Below, piece after piece: positions 1 to 8,003 of a stretch of DNA of 64,000 nucleotides (positions are counted from its first letter, which is position 1; each line of letters starts with the position of its first letter). The notes beneath the pieces were generated by a model that did no database searches, had not been told where the DNA came from, and was given only the letters and a program-made list of their open reading frames with translations. This DNA comes from Nitrobacter sp051535235 (GTDB lineage Bacteria > Pseudomonadota > Alphaproteobacteria > Rhizobiales > Xanthobacteraceae), in the NCBI RefSeq assembly GCF_051535235.1, contig NZ_JBPPLZ010000002.1:310001-374000 (forward strand), given 5' to 3'. Both the position numbers and the translations under genes were made by a program.

Positions 1-28
1 GCCCCACCCCCCCAAGGGGGGAGGGAAC
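1..28. repeat. G/C-rich palindromic element, edge copy inside the ileS frame
   Basis: A run of seven C (7-13), two A and six G (16-21), followed by GAGGGAAC, resembles the CTCCC...GGGAG intergenic palindromes at 9703-9728, 11581-11602 and 28586-28608. Here it is read in frame on the minus strand as part of ileS. The other half may lie outside the window. Confidence 0.45.
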
Positions 29-1486
29 AGGAAGGATCTCCCTGTCCATCGCGATAAACCACTGCGGCGTATTGCGGAAGATCACCGGCTTCTTCGAGCG
101 CCACGAATGCGGATACTGGTGTTTCAGCCGCCCGCGCGCGAGAAGCATGTTGCGTTCGACCAGCGCCTTGATGACCGCCTCGTTGGCGTCGCCCTTGTTG
201 CCCTTGTCGTCGATGACGCGCTTGCCCGTAAAGCCCGGAGCCTGCGCGGTCAGCGCGCCGTTCTCGTCGACGGTGTAGGGAATCGCGGTGGAGATGCCGC
301 GCGCCTCAAGTTCGCGCGCGTTCGCCGTCCAGATGTCGAAGTCCTCGCGGCCGTGCCCCGGCGCGGTGTGGACGAAGCCGGTGCCGGTATCATCGGTGAC
401 ATGGTCGCCGTCGAGCAGCGGCACGGTGAAGTCGTAGCCGCCCTCAAAACCCTTCAGCGGATGCGCGCATTCGATCGCGTCCATGGTGTCGGCCGGGATG
501 TCTCGCACCTTCTCGTGGGCCGTGACGCGCGCCTGCTTGAAGACGTCTTCCGCCAGCTTGTCGGCCAGAATCAGAAGATCCCCGGTCTTGGCCCAGTTGT
601 CGGCCGGCGCATCGGTGACCTTGTAAAGACCGTAGGCGATCTTGTTCGAGAAGCTGATGGCGCGATTGCCCGGCAGCGTCCACGGCGTCGTGGTCCAGAT
701 CACCACGCTCGCCTGCAAAATTTGATTTGTGAAAGCAACGCGCTGCTCACGTTCATCGGAATAGCCGGTTGGAACATCAACGTCTTTCACCGGAAATTTC
801 ACCCACACCGTATCCGAGGTGTGGTCCTCGTATTCGACCTCGGCCTCCGCCAGCGCGGTCTTCTCGACCACGCTCCACATCACCGGCTTGGAGCCGCGAT
901 AGAGCGTGCCGTTGGCGGCGAACTTCATCAGTTCGCGCGCGATCTGCGCTTCGGCCGGATAGGTCATGGTGGCGTAGGGATGGTCCCAGTCGCCGATGAT
1001 GCCGAGGCGCTTGAACTCCTCGCGCTGCACGTTCAGCCAGTGTCCGGCATAGGCGCGGCATTCCTTGCGGAACGCGACCATCGCGGCCGGCTCCTTGAAG
1101 TTCGGCTTCGCCTTGCCCTTGGAGCGGTAGTTCTCCTCCTCGATCTTCCATTCGATCGGCAGGCCGTGGCAATCCCAGCCCGGCACGTAATTGGAATCGT
1201 GGCCCAGCATCTGCTGGCTTTTGGTTACGACGTCCTTGAGGATCTTGTTGAGCGCATGGCCGATATGGATATGCCCGTTGGCGTAAGGCGGACCGTCATG
1301 CAGCACGAATTTCGGCCGCCCCTTCGCGCGCTCGCGCAGTTGCCCGTAAAGATCGATCTCGTTCCAGCGGTTGAGGATCTCCGGCTCGCGCTGCGGCAGT
1401 CCGGCGCGCATCGGAAAGTCCGTCTGCGGCAGGTAGAGGGTTTTGGAATAGTCAGGGGTGGCGGTCGTCTGGGGCTTGTCGGACAT
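1..1486 (-). CDS. ileS: Isoleucyl-tRNA synthetase, N-terminal part (gene runs off the window)
   Basis: Class I aminoacyl-tRNA synthetase that charges tRNA-Ile in the cytoplasm. The leftward frame from the ATG at 1486 gives about 495 residues with no stop. The class I HIGH signature lies near residue 75 in the context PPYANGHIHIGHALNKI, followed by the WDCHGLPIEWKIE and WTTTPWTLPGNRAI motifs of IleS; the editing domain is partly present. The C-terminal part with the KMSKS loop lies outside. The last codons before the edge (1-45) read as a Pro/Gly-rich peptide made by a G/C palindrome, unlike the family (see findings). A gap of 287 bp with no gene separates it from ribF on the same strand. Confidence 0.97.
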   Translation of the reverse strand, partial: MSDKPQTTATPDYSKTLYLPQTDFPMRAGLPQREPEILNRWNEIDLYGQLRERAKGRPKFVLHDGPPYANGHIHIGHALNKILKDVVTKSQQMLGHDSNYVPGWDCHGLPIEWKIEEENYRSKGKAKPNFKEPAAMVAFRKECRAYAGHWLNVQREEFKRLGIIGDWDHPYATMTYPAEAQIARELMKFAANGTLYRGSKPVMWSVVEKTALAEAEVEYEDHTSDTVWVKFPVKDVDVPTGYSDEREQRVAFTNQILQASVVIWTTTPWTLPGNRAISFSNKIAYGLYKVTDAPADNWAKTGDLLILADKLAEDVFKQARVTAHEKVRDIPADTMDAIECAHPLKGFEGGYDFTVPLLDGDHVTDDTGTGFVHTAPGHGREDFDIWTANARELEARGISTAIPYTVDENGALTAQAPGFTGKRVIDDKGNKGDANEAVIKALVERNMLLARGRLKHQYPHSWRSKKPVIFRNTPQWFIAMDREILPVPSPLGGVG

Positions 1487-1773
1487 GAAGGCTCTGGCTT
1501 GCTCAAAGGGGCGCGAAAACGCGGGGAATAGCGAATGAACTGGTACGGTCCCGGTCTTGCGCTTGAGCCAGGGCTCAGGCGGAAGCCGGGCTGCTAATCC
1601 GTATGGTGCGCCGCGCAAACATGGGCTTTCCATAGCAGGCGGTTGGGGGGAGCGCAAAGGTCGAAACACCTTTCCGGTCATTCCGGACGCCGCGTCGGCG
1701 ATCCGAATCCGCGACATTCAACGATAATTCGTGGACGAGATTTCCGGGTTCGCGCCGCCGGCCTGCCGGCGCA

Positions 1774-2757
1774 TTACCCGATGGTGCCAAGTTTCGGGAA
1801 CGCGTCGGGCGCGGCCGCGAGCATGGTCCGTGCGACGGTCGCATCTTCGTCCATCCGGCGAACCAGCGCTTCGACACTGTCGAATTTCAGCTCCTCGCGA
1901 ATGAAGCCGATGAAGGCCACGTCCAGCGTGGTCCCGTAGAGGTCGCCGTTGAAGTCGAACAGGAACACTTCGAGCAGCGGCGCTCCGTTGTCGAAGGTCG
2001 GGCGGCGGCCAAAGCTCGCGACGCCGTCGAAGCGCCGCCGATCCTTTCCCTCGCCGTGGCCGACCCGCACCGCGTAGACGCCGTGCCTGAGGCCGCAATC
2101 CTTGTCGAGGCGGATATTGGCGGTGGGATAGCCGAGCCCCGCGCCGCGCTTGTCGCCGTGGATCACCTCGCCGGTCACGAACCAGGGTCCGCCGAGCATG
2201 GCGGTGGCGTCCGCGATCTGGCCTTCCGCCAGCGCCATGCGGATCGCGCTGGACGACACGGGCCGCTCGTCGATGTCGATATGGGGCTGCACGTCGACCT
2301 CGATGCCGAAGCGCGTCGCCTCGCTCGCCAAAAGGCTGGGCGAACCGACCCGGCCCTTGCCGAAATGGAAATCGTATCCGACGGCGATGCCGCTGACGCC
2401 GAGGCGATCAATCAGATCATGGTGAATGAAATCCTGCGCCGTGGTGCCCGCTCGCGCGGCGTCGAAGGTCATGACCACGGCCCCGGCGAGGCCCGTTCCA
2501 GCCAGCAGCCGCAGCTTGCTGATCTCGTCGGTCAGGCGGAATTGCGGGGTGTTCGGGCTGAAAAACTTTCGCGGGTGCGGCTCGAAGGTGACTGCAAGGG
2601 CCGGCCTGTTGCGGGAACGGGCCATCTGAAGTGCCGCCGCGATCACAGCGCGGTGGCCGAGATGCACGCCGTCGAAATTGCCCATCGCCACCACCGCCCC
2701 CCTGGGAATCGCAGCGGCGGGCGTGGTGTCGCGGATGATGGAAAATCGGGAAGTCAT
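1774..2757 (-). CDS. ribF: Bifunctional riboflavin kinase / FAD synthetase
   Basis: Converts riboflavin to FMN and then FAD. The 327-residue protein has the family's usual length and order: an N-terminal FAD synthetase (nucleotidyltransferase) with AMGNFDGVHLGH near residue 20 and TFEPHPRKFF near residue 55, then the SSSAIRMALAEG segment, then a C-terminal riboflavin kinase domain with GLGYPTANIRLD and FDGVASFG. I chose the ATG at 2757 (MTSRFSII) because the upstream in-frame codons are not RibF-like. It lies upstream of ileS in the same direction, an order often seen in alphaproteobacteria, often with lspA following; lspA would be outside the window. Confidence 0.97.
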   Translation of the reverse strand: MTSRFSIIRDTTPAAAIPRGAVVAMGNFDGVHLGHRAVIAAALQMARSRNRPALAVTFEPHPRKFFSPNTPQFRLTDEISKLRLLAGTGLAGAVVMTFDAARAGTTAQDFIHHDLIDRLGVSGIAVGYDFHFGKGRVGSPSLLASEATRFGIEVDVQPHIDIDERPVSSSAIRMALAEGQIADATAMLGGPWFVTGEVIHGDKRGAGLGYPTANIRLDKDCGLRHGVYAVRVGHGEGKDRRRFDGVASFGRRPTFDNGAPLLEVFLFDFNGDLYGTTLDVAFIGFIREELKFDSVEALVRRMDEDATVARTMLAAAPDAFPKLGTIG

Positions 2758-2999
2758 TACCGTTTCGTTGATGGGTGGGGAGCCGGTTGAAGTCAAGCGC
2801 GCCGGCCACGCTTCTCGGAACACAGGTGCCCCCGCATCCATTCCCGGATTAACGCGCTGTTTAAGGGCTGGGTAGTAGGAAGGGGTGCCGACCCGCGGGG
2901 GCAGGACCGGCGAATTCCGGCATGCTCCCGAGGATGGCCCGCACAGGCGGGCCTTGACGATTTCGGCACACATAGAATGTGGCGTGCAGGGGGTTCGAA

Positions 3000-3395
3000 A
3001 TGGCAGTTGATTTGTCGATGTCGGTACTTGTGGTGGACGACTACAACACCATGATCCGCATCATCCGGAATCTTCTCAAGCAACTCGGGTTCGAGAACAT
3101 CGACGACGCCAGCGACGGTTCGGCGGCGCTGAACAAGATGCGCACCAAGAAATACGGCCTCGTGATCTCCGACTGGAACATGGAGCCGATGACCGGCTAC
3201 GATCTTCTCAAGGAAGTCCGCGCCGACGCCAATCTGGCGATGACGCCGTTCATCATGATCACGGCGGAGTCAAAGACCGAGAACGTGATCGCCGCCAAGA
3301 AGGCCGGCGTGAACAACTACATCGTCAAGCCGTTCAACGCGGCGACGCTGAAGAACAAGATCGAAGCGGTGTTTCCCGACAACGTCCCGGCGTAG
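3000..3395 (+). CDS. cheY: CheY-like single-domain response regulator
   Basis: A stand-alone receiver domain of 131 residues, with no output domain, of the type that signals to the flagellar motor or in a phosphorelay. Visible residues are the acidic pair Asp13/Asp14, phospho-acceptor Asp58 (VISDWNMEP), Thr88 (MITAES) and Lys110 (VKPF), so it should be phosphorylatable. The ATG at 3000 follows a GGGGGTTCGAA ribosome-binding region; an in-frame start 21 bp upstream is less likely. It is divergent from ribF. No chemotaxis genes adjoin it, so a chemotaxis role is inferred from sequence only. The phosphodonor is not in this window. Confidence 0.9.
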   Translation: MAVDLSMSVLVVDDYNTMIRIIRNLLKQLGFENIDDASDGSAALNKMRTKKYGLVISDWNMEPMTGYDLLKEVRADANLAMTPFIMITAESKTENVIAAKKAGVNNYIVKPFNAATLKNKIEAVFPDNVPA

Positions 3396-3426
3396 AGTAG
3401 TTGGTGCTGACGGAAACAAACTGATC

Positions 3427-3516
3427 CGTCGTGGCCGGACTTGTTCCGGCCATCCACGTCTTTTTGCGTTGAGACTCCAAAGACGTGGATGCCCGGCATA
3501 AAGCCGGGCATGACGG
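3427..3516. repeat. REP-like intergenic palindrome (family A)
   Basis: Two facing half-elements: a GTGGCCGGACTTGTTCCGGCC hairpin and CATCCACGTCTTT, then AGACGTGGATGCCCGGC and GCCGGGCATGACGG. The outer arms CACGTCTTT/AGACGTG and the inner GCCCGGC/GCCGGGC arms can pair. Related half-copies are at 31264-31301, 33887-33989 and 59140-59160. It sits between the convergent 3' ends of the CheY-like gene and the HAD gene. Confidence 0.85.
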
Positions 3517-3594
3517 GTTGCTGATTCCGTAGACGCTGCGCATCACGCCGCTTCGCTGTGCGCCGCGCGGCGTCCGGAGCGCGCCTCGCGCCCC

Positions 3595-4449
3595 TCACCA
3601 CTTCAGTTCGCGCATCAGCGCCAGCGGCGGATGACCGAACAATTCCTTGACCGAGGCGGGATCGAGCTGGTCGACGCCGGCGAATTCATCGGAATGGATG
3701 CCGCGCGTCAGGAACAGCAGGTCGATGCCGAAGGCGTGGGCGCCCATCAGGTCGGTGCGCACGGAATCGCCGATCGCGAGCACCCGGTTCAACGGCGTAT
3801 CCTGGCCGCGCCGCTCCCGCGCCAGCGCCATCGCGCGCTCGTAGATCGGCCGGTGCGGCTTGCCGTAGAAAATCACCTCACCGCCGAGTTCGCGATAGAG
3901 TTCGGCGATGGCGCCGGCGCAATAGAGCAGGCGGTCGCCGTGTTCGACGACGATATCGGGATTGGCGCAGATCAGCGGCAGCTTGCGTTCGCGCGCCTGC
4001 ATCATCAGGGCGCGATAGTCCTCGGCGGTTTCGGTCTCGTCGTCGAACGGGCCGGTGCAGATGATGTAGTCGGCGTGCTCGATCGGTGCGAATACGGGAT
4101 TGAGGCCGCTGTGGATCGAACTGTCGCGCTCCGGCCCGAGCCAGTAGACCGCCTTGGTGGGATGCTCGGCGACGTAGCAGCGCGCCAGATCGCCCGATGA
4201 AGCGATGGCATCATAGCAGTCGTCGGGGACGCCGAACTTGCGCAATTGCCGTTGCACCGCCTCGGCGGGGCGCGGCGCGTTGGTGATGAGGATGACGGTC
4301 CCGCCCTTGTCACGGAACGTCTTCAGCGCCGCGCAGGCTTCGGGAAAGGACACCAGGCCGTTGTGGACGACGCCCCAGATGTCGCTGAGCACGACATCCC
4401 TGCCGGTCGCGAGGTCGCGCAGATGTTCGACGAAACGAAGGGCCGTCAT
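3595..4449 (-). CDS. HAD superfamily class IIA hydrolase (TIGR01459 type)
   Basis: A 284-residue phosphatase-like protein of the NagD/pNPPase branch of the HAD superfamily. Motif I is VVLSDIWGVVHNG near residue 20, where the second acidic position of the classical DxD is Trp, as I recall for this alphaproteobacterial subfamily. Motif II is VILITNAPRP, the motif III lysine is in VIFYGKPHRPIY, and motif IV is VLAIGDSVRTDLMGA. The substrate is unknown. Transcribed leftward, it starts 15 bp after the TipF-like gene upstream on the same strand, so the two may be co-transcribed. Confidence 0.88.
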   Translation of the reverse strand: MTALRFVEHLRDLATGRDVVLSDIWGVVHNGLVSFPEACAALKTFRDKGGTVILITNAPRPAEAVQRQLRKFGVPDDCYDAIASSGDLARCYVAEHPTKAVYWLGPERDSSIHSGLNPVFAPIEHADYIICTGPFDDETETAEDYRALMMQARERKLPLICANPDIVVEHGDRLLYCAGAIAELYRELGGEVIFYGKPHRPIYERAMALARERRGQDTPLNRVLAIGDSVRTDLMGAHAFGIDLLFLTRGIHSDEFAGVDQLDPASVKELFGHPPLALMRELKW

Positions 4450-4464
4450 GGCACTCGGATGCTC

Positions 4465-5838
4465 TCAGACCGCACCGCCGGCGCGGCGCGCCAGTGCGGC
4501 GGTGCCGGTCAGGCGGGGCGGATGGTCCGGCTTGGTAACGCCGGCTTTCGGCTTGTCGGCTGTGTCCGCCGGCGCATCCGGACGCAGCGGTCGCGGCGCG
4601 GCGAACAGAAAACCCTGACCGAAGCGGATGTCGTAATCGAGCAGGTCGACCACCGCCCGTTCGTTTTCGATCCGCTCCGCGATCAGGTCGATGCCGAACC
4701 GTCCGAGCAGATCGGAGATGTCGGCCGGATGGATGTCGGAGGCCGATGTCTGATGCGGATCGAGAAGGAGCGAGGCCGGCACCTTGATGAAGCGGACGCC
4801 GCGGTCGGCCAGTTCGCGCGGCTCGATGCGCAGGTCGGTCACATGGTCGATGGAGAACCGGTAGCCGCGCTGCGCCAGCGCGGCAAGGTGCTCGCTTTCG
4901 GTGAGGCCGAGGCCGCGCAGCGTGCTGTGCTTGAATTCGAGGATCAGCGAAGGCGCCAGCGCGCGATTGGCTTCGAGAAAATCGAGGCACTGCCCGAATG
5001 CGGCGCGGTTGCCGAGCGTCGCCGCGGAGAGATTGCAGAACAGGCTGGCGTCCTTGTTGCGCATCTGAAGGCGGCGCAGCACCTCCATGCAGCGCACCAC
5101 CACCATGTTGTCGATGCGTCCCATCAGGCCGGCCGCTTCGGCGGCGGGGATGAAATCGCCGGCGGCGAGGTGCGTGCCGCGGGCATCGCGCAGCCGCACT
5201 ACGGCTTCGTAATAGCGCGTCTTGCGCTGCGGAAGCGTGACGATGGGCTGCAGGAAAATATCGACGCTGTCATCCTCGATGGCGCTCCTGATCGTGGTCA
5301 GGATCGGCGAGTCGTTGCGGTTCGGCGCCGAACTCGCTGCGGGGGGGCGGACGGGGGCGGGCGCCGCAGCCCATATCGGAGGCGGGGGGGCGGCCACCGG
5401 GGGTGGGACGGCTGGCGGCAGCGCCGTCAGGATATCCTCATGGGTTGCTACAGAGACGGCGAGTTGCCTGACCAGCCCGCCAAGCTCGTTGATTTCCCCG
5501 AGCGCGGATTGAAGTCCCGATTGAATGCGGTCGTGCGCGGCGGAATTGGTCGAGACCACCTTGCTCTCGGCGGCGGCGAGGCGGCGCCCGAAGTCACCGA
5601 CCTGGCGGGCGAGGTCGGCGATGCCGTGCGACAGATCGGCGATCTGGCCGTCGACATCGCTGCGGTCGCGCATCCGCATCGATACCGCGTTGAACAGAAC
5701 GAGGAAGGTCAGCGCCGCCAGCGCCACGACGGCGGCTTCCGACGCGTTCAGGCTGGTCAGCGAATAGAGCGCGACGCCGAGCGAGCCGGAGACCAGCACC
5801 ATGCAGATGGCAACGAAAATCGTGGAAATACGGATCAT
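4465..5838 (-). CDS. Membrane-anchored degenerate EAL-domain protein, TipF-like
   Basis: 457 residues: two hydrophobic segments (about 3-25 and 35-53), a charged helical or coiled-coil stretch (about 60-130), a Pro/Ala-rich linker (about 137-172) and an EAL domain (about 178-425). The signature reads YYEAVVR rather than EALLR; the Asn in CNLS, the Lys in FIKVPASLL, the Glu in IAERIENE and the Gln in FGQGFLF remain, but the DDFGTG loop is SIDHVTDL, losing the second metal-binding Asp. This architecture matches Caulobacter TipF, a c-di-GMP receptor for polar flagellar assembly, so binding rather than hydrolysis of c-di-GMP is inferred. Its role here is unproven. Confidence 0.82.
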   Translation of the reverse strand: MIRISTIFVAICMVLVSGSLGVALYSLTSLNASEAAVVALAALTFLVLFNAVSMRMRDRSDVDGQIADLSHGIADLARQVGDFGRRLAAAESKVVSTNSAAHDRIQSGLQSALGEINELGGLVRQLAVSVATHEDILTALPPAVPPPVAAPPPPIWAAAPAPVRPPAASSAPNRNDSPILTTIRSAIEDDSVDIFLQPIVTLPQRKTRYYEAVVRLRDARGTHLAAGDFIPAAEAAGLMGRIDNMVVVRCMEVLRRLQMRNKDASLFCNLSAATLGNRAAFGQCLDFLEANRALAPSLILEFKHSTLRGLGLTESEHLAALAQRGYRFSIDHVTDLRIEPRELADRGVRFIKVPASLLLDPHQTSASDIHPADISDLLGRFGIDLIAERIENERAVVDLLDYDIRFGQGFLFAAPRPLRPDAPADTADKPKAGVTKPDHPPRLTGTAALARRAGGAV

Positions 5839-5958
5839 CTGGCGCGTTAAAGGCTCCCGCCGCCGAACGATTTCCGGCGTTTTCGGACCGTCACACTACC
5901 ATTATCGGTGATTCGGCGGGCAGTCTTCTACCGTTTCCGCCGGAATCGGACCAGACGC

Positions 5959-7296
5959 TCAGGCGACCGCGCGAATCACCCTGGCGACCTTGTCGATGAT
6001 CTCGCCAATCTGATCCTCGGTGACGATCAGCGGCGGGGTCAGCGCCAGCGTGTCGCCGGCGATGCGCATCATCACGTCGTGGTCATGGAATCCGCTTCTC
6101 AGCGCCGCGAAGCCGCGGTCGCCCGGGCCGTTGCCGTTGGGAGCAAGATCGATGCCCGCCGTGATTCCGACGGTGCGGATGTCGACCACGTTGGGCTCGT
6201 TGCGCAGGCTCATCACCGCGTCGGCGAATGTCGGTTCCAGGGTTCTGGCGCGCTCGAACAGCTTTTCGTCGCGATAGATGTCGAGGGTGGCGAGGCCGGC
6301 GGCGCAGGCCAGCGGGTGCGCCGAATAGGTATAGCCGTGGAACAGTTCCACGGCGTTGGGCGGGCCGGACATGAAGGCGTCGTGGATAGTGTCGCGCACC
6401 AGCACGCCGCCCATCGGAGCCGCGCCGTTGGTGATCCCCTTGGCGAAGGTGATCATGTCGGGCAGCACGCCGTAGCGTTCGGCGGCGAATGCGCAGCCGA
6501 GCCGGCCGAAGCCGGTGATGACCTCGTCGAAGATCAGGAGGATGCCGTGCCTTGCGGTGATCTCGCGCAGCCGCTTGAGATAGCCTTTGGGCGCCGGCAG
6601 CACGCCGGTCGATCCTGCCATTGGCTCGACGATCACGGCGGCGATGGTGTTGGCGCCGTGCAGGCCGACGAGGCGCTCCAATTCGTCGGCGAAATGCGCG
6701 CCATAATCCGGCTCGCCCTTGCTGAAGGCCTGCTTCTCGCGATCATAGGTGGATTGCAGATGGTCGACGCCGGTGAGCAGCGTGCCGAACATCTTGCGGT
6801 TGCTGACGATGCCGCCGACCGAGGTGCCGCCGAAGCCGACGCCGTGATAGCCGCGCTCGCGACCGATCAGGCGGATACGGCTGCCCTGGCCGTTGATCTG
6901 GTGATAGGCCAGCGCGACCTTCAGCGCGGTGTCCGCGGCCTCCGATCCCGAATTGCAGAAGAACACGTGATCGAGCCCGTTAGGCGCGAGCGCGGCGATG
7001 CGGTTCGCAAGCTCGAACGCCTGCGGAATGCCGAACTGGAACGGCGGCGCGAAGTCCAGCGCCTCGGCCTGCTTGCCGATCGCCGCCGCGATTTCCGCGC
7101 GGCCGTGACCGGCATTGCAGCACCACATGCCCGCGGCGCCGTCGATGATCTTGCGGCCGTCGGTTGAGAAATAGTGCATGCCCTTGGCGCTGGCGATCAG
7201 CCGGGGCGCCGCCTTGAAGGCGCGGTTGGCGGTGAACGGCATCCAGAACGCAGCCAGATCGTTCGGCGCGGGCGGGGCAGGGCTCTTGTCTAGCAT
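5959..7296 (-). CDS. Class III omega-amino acid:pyruvate aminotransferase
   Basis: A PLP-dependent aminotransferase of 445 residues, probably moving the amino group of beta-alanine or another omega-amine to pyruvate. Typical motifs are FWMPFTANRAFK at the N-terminus, DGAAGMWCCNAGHG, FFCNSGSEAADTALK, RERGYHGVGFGG, LIFDEVITGFGRLG with the PLP-interacting Asp, and the Schiff-base lysine in TFAKGITNGAAPMGG. The ATG at 7296 (MLDKSPAP) gives the family's usual N-terminus; the frame is open upstream but not family-like. No neighbouring gene clarifies the substrate. It is divergent from the TadE gene across about 250 bp. Confidence 0.92.
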   Translation of the reverse strand: MLDKSPAPPAPNDLAAFWMPFTANRAFKAAPRLIASAKGMHYFSTDGRKIIDGAAGMWCCNAGHGRAEIAAAIGKQAEALDFAPPFQFGIPQAFELANRIAALAPNGLDHVFFCNSGSEAADTALKVALAYHQINGQGSRIRLIGRERGYHGVGFGGTSVGGIVSNRKMFGTLLTGVDHLQSTYDREKQAFSKGEPDYGAHFADELERLVGLHGANTIAAVIVEPMAGSTGVLPAPKGYLKRLREITARHGILLIFDEVITGFGRLGCAFAAERYGVLPDMITFAKGITNGAAPMGGVLVRDTIHDAFMSGPPNAVELFHGYTYSAHPLACAAGLATLDIYRDEKLFERARTLEPTFADAVMSLRNEPNVVDIRTVGITAGIDLAPNGNGPGDRGFAALRSGFHDHDVMMRIAGDTLALTPPLIVTEDQIGEIIDKVARVIRAVA

Positions 7297-7548
7297 CGAA
7301 GGCCTCTTCTTGATGTCTCGGCATGTTCGGCGCCAGCCTAACCCCTTTTTGCAAGGCTGCGAAATGCGGTTTGCCGCATCGAGCCCATGTGTGTCCGGAC
7401 GTTGCGCGAATTGTGTTGGAAGTGCCTGCGCCACGCGCGCGGTAAGGGCTGCTTCCGGAGCAGGCGAACGTCCGGCGCACGTATATACCACCTTTAGTGT
7501 AGAAATTCATTCATATACACTTAATGGTTGTATGGCTCAGTACGCCGT

Positions 7549-7992
7549 ATGAGTTTCTTCGGCAAACGCTCCGCCTCTTCCAGATTGCGCCGGGTGGCGC
7601 GCTGCGCCCGCGGCGCGTCGGCGGTCGAGTTCGCGATGTTGCTGCCGCTGTTCCTGGTGCTGGTGTTCGGCATCGTCGTGTTCGGCGCCTATTTCACGAT
7701 GGTGCACGGCGTGCAGCAACTCGCCGCCGAAGCCGCGCGCTCCTCGGTTGCGGGCCTGAGCGAGGCCGAGCGGGTGAGTCTCGCCGAAAGCTACATCACC
7801 GCGAATGCCGGCTCGTATCCGCTGTTGCAGCCGGCTCGCCTGTCGGTGAGCGCGGCAACGTCGGGCAGCGACGTTTTCGTGGTCACCGTCAACTACGACG
7901 CCTCCGGCAACTTCCTCCTAACGCTGCCCCTGGTGCCGTCGCCGCCGACCACCATCGTCCGCTCGGCGGCGATCCCGTTCGGCGGCTTTTGA
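7549..7992 (+). CDS. TadE-like pilus assembly protein
   Basis: 147 residues: a short basic cytoplasmic start, then the TadE signature GASAVEFAMLLP (residues 22-33) running into one membrane helix (about 26-49), and a periplasmic tail ending in Phe. TadE-like proteins are pseudopilins processed for Flp/Tad pilus assembly. I chose the ATG at 7549; an in-frame TTG seven codons upstream is possible, and neither has a clear ribosome-binding site. The TadG-like gene starts 11 bp downstream, so the two form an operon. No tad ATPase, secretin or flp pilin gene is in the window, so it is a remote part of a Tad system or serves another role. Confidence 0.85.
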   Translation: MSFFGKRSASSRLRRVARCARGASAVEFAMLLPLFLVLVFGIVVFGAYFTMVHGVQQLAAEAARSSVAGLSEAERVSLAESYITANAGSYPLLQPARLSVSAATSGSDVFVVTVNYDASGNFLLTLPLVPSPPTTIVRSAAIPFGGF

Positions 7993-8003
7993 GGAGACGT
8001 GTG

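Noticed and set aside
107..1531. Long rightward open frame of 474 codons opposite ileS
   Set aside because: It mirrors the codon pattern of ileS; its translation is Arg/His/Val-rich with no family, while the opposite strand has clear IleS motifs.
2758..2999. Possible FMN riboswitch near ribF
   Set aside because: The spacer lacks the conserved RFN-element stems, and ribF in this group is not usually preceded by one.
4246..5850. Rightward open frame of 534 codons over the HAD and TipF-like genes
   Set aside because: Antisense frame of two recognisable genes; low-complexity, Arg/Gly-rich translation.
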